NCBI GenBank assembly: GCA_007130345.1
Contig: SLSP01000373.1
Span: 1-6,318 of the forward strand
Direction: 5' to 3'
From: Thermoflexales bacterium
GTDB lineage: Bacteria; Chloroflexota; Anaerolineae; B4-G1; SLSP01
DNA: 6,318 nt
The notes beneath the pieces are model-generated. The model was not told the DNA's origin and ran no database searches. It saw only the letters and a program-made list of their open reading frames with translations. This document shows, in pieces, positions 1-6,318 of the stretch; the first letter of the stretch is position 1, and each line of letters begins with the position of its first letter. A program made the translations under genes and the position numbers.

Positions 1-11
1 CCAGCGGCGTG

Positions 12-44
12 CTAAAGCTGTTCGCCTAAAGGCGAAGGTTTTAG
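12..44. repeat. Bulged inverted repeat (hairpin) at the left edge
   Basis: The core is a perfect 6-bp stem (TTCGCC 21-26 with GGCGAA 31-36) around a TAAA loop. On the plus strand the pairing extends outward past one bulged G at position 20. Positions 17-19 pair with 37-39 (two of these are G-T wobbles), and CTAAA (12-16) pairs with TTTAG (40-44), giving about 14 pairs in 33 nt. As minus-strand RNA the wobbles become mismatches, so the structure is stronger on the plus strand. Irregular hairpins with a bulged base are typical of IS200/IS605 element ends. A weak plus-strand terminator is an alternative, since TTTT follows at 39-42. No transposase lies in the window, so the identity is open. Confidence 0.5.
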
Positions 45-85
45 ACCTGGCGCTTGGAAAATAAATTCAGTTGTGCCTTCTGCAT
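41..85 (-). CDS. Putative 14-residue ORF: leader peptide or truncated gene start
   Basis: This ORF encodes MQKAQLNLFSKRQV and ends in TAA at 41-43. It is too short to call on coding grounds. It does have complete expression signals: an AGGAG Shine-Dalgarno at 93-97, 7 nt before the ATG, and a near-consensus promoter at 129-157 with a leader of roughly 40 nt. The stop codon lies inside the right arm of the hairpin at 12-44. Two readings fit. It may be a leader peptide for a gene beyond the left edge. Or it may be the first codons of a normal gene interrupted near position 45 by a mobile-element end. QLNLF resembles the beta-clamp-binding pentapeptide of DNA polymerases. I do not recognise a family. 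Confidence 0.35.
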   Translation of the reverse strand: MQKAQLNLFSKRQV

Positions 86-128
86 AGGCGATCTCCTATC
101 TGGTATTTTCACCAAAGCCCAAAGTTTC

Positions 129-157
129 ATTGTAGCGGCTAATGCGAGAGAAGTCAA
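129..157 (-). promoter_or_regulatory. Sigma-70 promoter for the 14-codon ORF
   Basis: On the minus strand a -35 box TTGACT (152-157) is separated by exactly 17 bp from a -10 box TACAAT (129-134); each box matches the consensus in five of six positions. Transcription should start near 122. It lies about 70 bp past the uvrA stop, so the region after uvrA is a separate transcription unit running off the left edge. I see no convincing uvrA terminator between 229 and this promoter. Confidence 0.7.
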
Positions 158-228
158 TTTGAAGCAAGGACACGGAACATGCCGCAACCAACCCCTCGAT
201 TTGTCAACCCAAAGACGCGAAGTTACCT

Positions 229-3135
<2,907 letters not shown>

Positions 3136-3150
3136 AGTACCTCAGTTGTG

Positions 3151-3171
3151 TTGCGTATTGCGTGCTGCGTC
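3151..3171. repeat. Three imperfect tandem heptamers in the uvrA leader
   Basis: On the plus strand, TTGCGTA, TTGCGTG and CTGCGTC follow one another directly, sharing a core TGCGT every 7 bp. They lie in the untranslated leader of uvrA, just upstream of its Shine-Dalgarno. They overlap a 6-bp hairpin (GCTGCG 3164-3169 with CGCAGC 3177-3182, 7-nt loop). Three copies is a small number and could be chance. Confidence 0.4.
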
Positions 3172-3214
3172 AATGGCGCAGCCCCCACATTTGGGATGAG
3201 CCAGTCCAGAGTCC

Positions 3215-3228
3215 GACACACCTGTTCA
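3215..3228 (-). promoter_or_regulatory. Candidate LexA (SOS) operator of uvrA
   Basis: Read on the minus strand the site is TGAACAGGTGTGTC. Compared by eye with the Gram-positive LexA/DinR box CGAACRNRYGTTYC it agrees at 12 of 14 positions, with mismatches at positions 1 and 12. The GAAC half-site is intact and the other half is degenerate. It begins on the last base of the -10 box and covers the expected start of transcription, where a repressor would block initiation. uvrA is a common SOS gene. The LexA specificity of this organism is unknown, so the call is inference. Confidence 0.45.
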
Positions 3229-3259
3229 TTATATCATGGGTGAGTTCATCGAGTATCAA
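3228..3259 (-). promoter_or_regulatory. uvrA promoter with extended -10
   Basis: The minus strand carries TGATATAAT at 3228-3236, a perfect -10 hexamer preceded by the TGn extension. The best -35-like hexamer, TTGATA at 3254-3259, sits at a 20-bp spacing, which is too long; the extended -10 would compensate. Transcription should start near 3221, giving a leader of about 85 nt before the uvrA ATG. Confidence 0.65.
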
Positions 3260-3273
3260 CCCCGCAAACAGTC

Positions 3274-3303
3274 AAAAGCGCGAAAGGCGTCACCTTTCGC
3301 GCT
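3274..3303 (-). terminator. Rho-independent terminator after the toxin-antitoxin pair
   Basis: A perfect 11-bp inverted repeat (AGCGCGAAAGG at 3277-3287 with its complement at 3293-3303) encloses a 5-nt loop. On the minus strand the stem is followed by TTTTGACTGTTTG, a short and interrupted U-tract. It lies about 45 bp past the toxin stop codon and just upstream of the uvrA promoter, so it separates the two units. No U-tract is seen in the plus direction. Confidence 0.75.
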
Positions 3304-3347
3304 CTAACTATGCACCGATCACCACACGGGCCTTCTCAACCCATAGT

Positions 3348-3725
3348 CTAGCGTTCGGAAAACTCCGCCAAGTTACGATAACCGTTCTCTAATTCCTCTG
3401 CACTCAGTTGATTGAGCATACACAACACGCGCCGTAACATTTCACCCACAGGCAATTGCTGGGAGACAATGATGCCGTAGTGTTTGCGTTTAGCCTGCCA
3501 CCATTGCTGATATAATGGCGCGAAGTGCCGGGCATTGCACGTCAAAATAGCGCGTTGTTGACTCGTGGCATATTCTAGCTGCTCCAGGTCATCCAACGCT
3601 GCGTGACCAGCCTCATAAGCCGAGATTGCATCAAATCCACGCGCGCGAATCTGCGCGGCCAATTTGCCGTGGACATCGGCATCTGTATACAGGGTTATGA
3701 AGAGCCGCTCAATCTTGTCTGCCAT
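3348..3725 (-). CDS. DUF5615 PIN-like toxin
   Basis: This 125-residue protein resembles the DUF5615 (COG4634) PIN-like family, putative ribonucleases that are toxins of type II toxin-antitoxin systems. The N-terminal strand LYTDADVHGKL (12-22) supplies the first acidic positions (D15, D17). A helix with RARGFDA follows, then E38 and D45/D46, then the strand ILTCNARHF (60-68), the family's T-x-N/D-x-x-D-F motif with His at position 67 where Asp is usual. The C-terminal part (GIIVSQQLPVGEMLRRVL, 84-101) also matches the family. Its ATG lies 31 nt inside the antitoxin gene and has only a weak Shine-Dalgarno (CAGG, 7 nt upstream), so translation is probably coupled to the antitoxin. Toxicity and nuclease activity are inferred from the family only. 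Confidence 0.85.
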   Translation of the reverse strand: MADKIERLFITLYTDADVHGKLAAQIRARGFDAISAYEAGHAALDDLEQLEYATSQQRAILTCNARHFAPLYQQWWQAKRKHYGIIVSQQLPVGEMLRRVLCMLNQLSAEELENGYRNLAEFSER

Positions 3726-4069
3726 AACGCGGCCTGATTCTCACCTATATAACGATCAATCTCTGCTGTGTTGTCATAATAGTACCCCAAAGCAGCGTGA
3801 ACCTGCGCCAAAGACAGAGAGGGATAGGCTTCAACTATCTGCGCCGGCGTTTCGCCAAGTCGCGAACGTTCCACAATAGCGCGTACCGTGATGGCGCTAC
3901 CACGTACCGTTGGCTCGGCATCATGCATCGCCGCGTCGCGCGCAATGTAGGGATAAGGCGCGTGGCCCTGAGTGACCTGCGCCAACTGCACTTTCATAGC
4001 GGCCAATTCCTGACGGATGAAATGCAACTCCGTATATACTTTTTCCTCTGACAACATCGCGTTGCTCAT
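3695..4069 (-). CDS. DUF433-family antitoxin
   Basis: The protein has 124 residues. Residues about 40-108 match DUF433 (COG2442), a small helix-turn-helix-like domain usually encoded just upstream of DUF5615 toxins and taken to be the antitoxin. The diagnostic parts are EPTVRGSAITVRAIVERSRLG (52-72, given as the family's P-x-x-x-G-x-x-I-x-V block), then IVEAYPSLSLAQVHAALGYY. Residues 8-33 form a charged, leucine-rich helix ahead of the domain, possibly a coiled coil for dimerisation. I chose the ATG at 4067-4069 because AGGAGG lies 9 nt upstream at 4079-4084. The frame stays open further upstream, but that stretch is promoter and protease sequence. The gene ends in TAA and overlaps the toxin start by 31 nt. 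Autoregulation is likely by family analogy; no clear operator is visible. Confidence 0.85.
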   Translation of the reverse strand: MSNAMLSEEKVYTELHFIRQELAAMKVQLAQVTQGHAPYPYIARDAAMHDAEPTVRGSAITVRAIVERSRLGETPAQIVEAYPSLSLAQVHAALGYYYDNTAEIDRYIGENQAALWQTRLSGSS

Positions 4070-4078
4070 TATGGGTTT

Positions 4079-4118
4079 CCTCCTGTTCTTCACCGCCGAC
4101 CGCGACAACACCAAGAAC
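4079..4118 (-). promoter_or_regulatory. Antitoxin leader hairpin abutting the Shine-Dalgarno
   Basis: In the minus-strand leader, GTTCTT (complement of 4113-4118) pairs with AAGAAC (complement of 4085-4090). Inside, UGUCGC can pair with GCGGUG using wobbles, around a GGUCG loop. The perfect Shine-Dalgarno AGGAGG (4079-4084) begins directly after the stem, 9 nt before the ATG. The structure could tune access of ribosomes to the antitoxin. The 6-bp base is certain; folding and function are inferred. Confidence 0.4.
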
Positions 4119-4150
4119 TGAATCCAACCGCTCGTGGGGAAGGTGTCTCG

Positions 4151-4180
4151 ATTATAACACAAAAAGCGCGTGTACAGCAA
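4151..4180 (-). promoter_or_regulatory. Promoter of the toxin-antitoxin operon
   Basis: The minus strand has a perfect -10 TATAAT (4151-4156) with a TGT extension before it, and a weak -35 TTGCTG (4175-4180) at 18-bp spacing. Transcription should start near 4144, leaving a leader of about 75 nt. It lies 24 bp past the stop codon of the upstream protease gene. No protease terminator is evident, so read-through into the operon is possible. Short GTGT/ACAC arms flank the -10, too weak to call an operator. Confidence 0.7.
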
Positions 4181-4203
4181 CAAGAATGGCAATCGCCCTT
4201 CGC

Positions 4204-6318
4204 CTACTCCCCCCGCATCACCACCGGGAAGAAGTACCGCCACGGCGCGTCCACCCACACCTCCCGCGAGGCCGTCACCGCGCCAGTGGCGTGGGTCGCG
4301 GTCAGCGTAACAGTGTACGGCTGCGGGAAGGCCGCCGCGTGATAGGTGTGCGTCACGGGATTGCCCACCCGCTGCGGCGAACCGTCGCCGAAGTCCCAGG
4401 TGTAGGTCAGGCCGCTGATTGCCGCCAAGACCACGCCCGTCAACGTGAGCGGGACGCCGGATGTCACCCGCGTATCCGCGAGCACAACCGCCGTCGCTTC
4501 CAGCACGGGGATAGCTTCGCTCACCGTGACAGCATCGGATGGCGTCTCGACGGTCAGCGCCACGCTGTAGGTGTACGGCGCACCGCCAAAGGGCAAGGCG
4601 CGCGTCACTACCGGCCCGTTCGCCACGCCATCGGTGAAGGCCCAAGTGTAGGTGAGCGGCTCGCCCGGCAGCACCGTCATCCCCGTGAGCGTGATGACCT
4701 GCCCCGCGCCCGGCATCCTCGGCATCACGTCGAAAGCCGCCAAGCCCGCCAGGTGCGCCACCGTCCCCACAGAAGCGCGTGTCATTTCGGTGAAATAGGC
4801 CATATTCAAGTGGACTAACCGGTCTTCTGTCGTGTGATAGCGCGGATTGAAGTCATCCTGCGTGTCCTCGATGACCAAGATGGCCGGATACCCCGCGTCC
4901 CAGAACGAAGCGTGGTCACTCAACACCGAAGGACTCGCGGCGAGTACCGGTTGCACGTTCAGGCCGTGCGCCGCGACCACGTCCATAAACTGCGCCGCGA
5001 TGCGCCGGTCGCCCGCGCCGGTCGCGCCCTTGCGGGCGTGCAACTCCATCCGGGGAAGCCCATCGGAGCTATAGGCGATCATATCCAGATTCACGACCGC
5101 CACGATCTCGTCGCCATCTGCCGCCGCGTCCGCCGCGTAAGCCGCGCTGCCCCACAAGCCCTGCTCCTCGCCGGTGAAGAGCACATAGCGAACAGTGTAC
5201 GGCCACTCGTACTGGCTGAGGATGTCGGCGGCCACCAACACCGCCGCGACGCCGCTGGCGTTGTCATCCGCGCCGGGGGCCAACGTCATCGCCTGCGATT
5301 CGGGGAGCGCGAGGGAGTCGAGGTGCGCCGTCATCAGCACCACCCGCTCCGGCTGGAAGATGCCCGGCTGCTCGGCGATGAGATTGCGCCAGGTGTGCGG
5401 CGGATTCGTCGGCGTGGTATAGTAGTGATGCGCGGTCTCCAGCCCCAGGCTGTCGAAATGCTCCCGCGCGAACTCCACCGCCCGGCTGATAGGTTCGCCG
5501 GAGTACGAGTAGCGCGTGGCGAAAGTGTAAGACACGCCCCCCACCGTCACAGGCCACTCGCCCGAAAGGCCGCCCACATAAGCGTAGAGCGTATCCGTCT
5601 CCGCCTGGGCGATAATCTCCGCCACCAATGATGTCCCCGCCGACGTGCCCAGAGCCACATCCAGCGTCGTGGTCTGCGCCGCCGTGACGCCCACCTCGGA
5701 GAAGACGGCGGTGGGATACGCCAGATGGCTCACGGTCACGGTGTAGGTCTGCGAGAGCAGATCGAAGTGATACAGCCCGCGCGCGTCGGTGGCCGTCGTC
5801 AACGTGACCTGGGGCGAGAACGCCACCGTCACCTGAGCGTCCGCCACCGGCACGAGCGTCGTCGCATCACGCACCGCGCCCGCGAGCACGCCCGGCGGCC
5901 CAGAGAGCGACGTGACGGCGGCCCACACATCCAGCCGCCCCCACCCGTAAACGTTGTTGGGCACGCCCTCCGGCGAGGAGCAAAGCGTCGTGCTGACCGG
6001 TTCCGCCGTAGCGTTCAGCAGCGCCTCCGTCGCGGCGATGTCGCCCCGCAGTTCGGGCCGCGCCGTCCAGAGCAGCGCCACCGCCCCGGCGACGTGCGGC
6101 GCGGCCATCGACGTCCCGCTCATATAGCCATAGCCCGTCCCCCGCACCGTTGAGTACACGCTCGCGCCCGGCGCGGTGAGATCGGGCTTGCGCCGCCCGC
6201 TGCCGTCCACCGTCACCGGGCCACGGCTGCTGAAGCTGGCAATGTCGCCCGCGCTGTTCGTCGCGCCAATGGCGTAGACCGTGTCGTAGATGGCGATAGG
6301 CTCGCGCACGGTGGAGCA
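4204..6318 (-). CDS. Secreted S8 subtilisin-M28 aminopeptidase fusion with PKD domains (5' end outside window)
   Basis: The frame is open to the window edge, so 704 residues are the C-terminal part; numbering is from the first visible codon (6316-6318). Residues 1-138 are the end of a subtilisin domain, with SFSSRGP at 28-34 and the serine block GTSMAAPH with nucleophile S70. Its Asp and His lie outside the window. Residues about 141-224 form a carboxypeptidase-regulatory-like beta domain. Residues about 229-528 are an M28 zinc peptidase with every ligand of the Aeromonas aminopeptidase type: H332, D352, catalytic E384, E385, D412 and H495, plus SDHASFWDAGYPA. Two PKD-type domains follow (about 533-607 and 609-690; YTWDFGDG in the second), then the tail WRYFFPVVMRGE. 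It is probably exported and digests extracellular protein, the S8 part cutting internally and the M28 part trimming N-termini. The stop is TAG. GTG at 6307-6309 is an internal valine codon, not the start. Confidence 0.93.
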   Translation of the reverse strand, partial: CSTVREPIAIYDTVYAIGATNSAGDIASFSSRGPVTVDGSGRRKPDLTAPGASVYSTVRGTGYGYMSGTSMAAPHVAGAVALLWTARPELRGDIAATEALLNATAEPVSTTLCSSPEGVPNNVYGWGRLDVWAAVTSLSGPPGVLAGAVRDATTLVPVADAQVTVAFSPQVTLTTATDARGLYHFDLLSQTYTVTVSHLAYPTAVFSEVGVTAAQTTTLDVALGTSAGTSLVAEIIAQAETDTLYAYVGGLSGEWPVTVGGVSYTFATRYSYSGEPISRAVEFAREHFDSLGLETAHHYYTTPTNPPHTWRNLIAEQPGIFQPERVVLMTAHLDSLALPESQAMTLAPGADDNASGVAAVLVAADILSQYEWPYTVRYVLFTGEEQGLWGSAAYAADAAADGDEIVAVVNLDMIAYSSDGLPRMELHARKGATGAGDRRIAAQFMDVVAAHGLNVQPVLAASPSVLSDHASFWDAGYPAILVIEDTQDDFNPRYHTTEDRLVHLNMAYFTEMTRASVGTVAHLAGLAAFDVMPRMPGAGQVITLTGMTVLPGEPLTYTWAFTDGVANGPVVTRALPFGGAPYTYSVALTVETPSDAVTVSEAIPVLEATAVVLADTRVTSGVPLTLTGVVLAAISGLTYTWDFGDGSPQRVGNPVTHTYHAAAFPQPYTVTLTATHATGAVTASREVWVDAPWRYFFPVVMRGE

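Noticed and set aside
202..207. Perfect -35-like TTGACA on the minus strand after uvrA
   Set aside because: No acceptable -10 box is found at 16-18 bp; the well-formed promoter in this gap is at 129-157.
3695..4645. 316-codon frame that would extend the DUF433 protein upstream
   Set aside because: The extra N-terminal part overlaps the protease gene and runs through the promoter and leader. The ATG at 4069 with AGGAGG and the match to DUF433 proteins mark the real start.
4186..6153. Plus-strand frames of 210, 265 and 142 codons opposite the protease
   Set aside because: Their products are Arg/His-rich with no domain signal, as expected for shadows of GC-rich codons; the minus strand carries conserved peptidase motifs throughout.
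6307..6309. GTG as the start of the protease
   Set aside because: The frame is open to the window edge, and the codon falls in the middle of a conserved subtilisin core strand, so it is an internal valine.

Overview
The window is a moderately to highly GC-rich bacterial chromosome segment in which every credible gene lies on the minus strand. No taxonomic marker is present. A Chloroflexota origin (Anaerolineae or Caldilineae-like) is my best inference, because the secreted protease ends in a WRYFFPVVMR-type tail that I associate with that phylum, the promoters are ordinary sigma-70 types, and the uvrA promoter carries a Gram-positive-style SOS-box-like sequence.

Reading in the direction of transcription (right to left): 6318-4204 is the 3' part of a large secreted multidomain peptidase. 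It holds the end of a subtilisin (S8) domain, a carboxypeptidase-regulatory-like beta domain, a complete M28 zinc aminopeptidase domain, two PKD domains and a short C-terminal tail. Its 5' end is outside the window. After a 134-bp gap come two overlapping small genes (4069-3695 and 3725-3348) encoding a DUF433-type antitoxin and a DUF5615 PIN-like toxin. This pair has its own promoter (4151-4180), a strong Shine-Dalgarno preceded by a leader hairpin, and a perfect 11-bp terminator hairpin (3274-3303). It is visibly lower in GC (about 43-63% in the lines I counted) than uvrA (about 65%), so it looks like an inserted cassette.

Next is uvrA (3135-229), complete and with all expected motifs. It is driven by an extended -10 promoter at 3228-3236 that is overlapped by a candidate LexA/SOS operator (3215-3228). 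Downstream of uvrA (228-1) is AT-richer DNA with a textbook sigma-70 promoter (129-157) and Shine-Dalgarno leading into an ORF of only 14 codons (85-41). That ORF's stop lies inside a bulged hairpin (12-44). It may be a leader peptide, or the start of a gene cut off by a mobile-element end.

The genes do not form one pathway: they are an extracellular protein-degradation gene, a toxin-antitoxin cassette and a DNA-repair gene. The most informative points are the possible SOS control of uvrA, the S8-M28 endo/exopeptidase fusion, and the fully signalled but very short ORF at the left edge.
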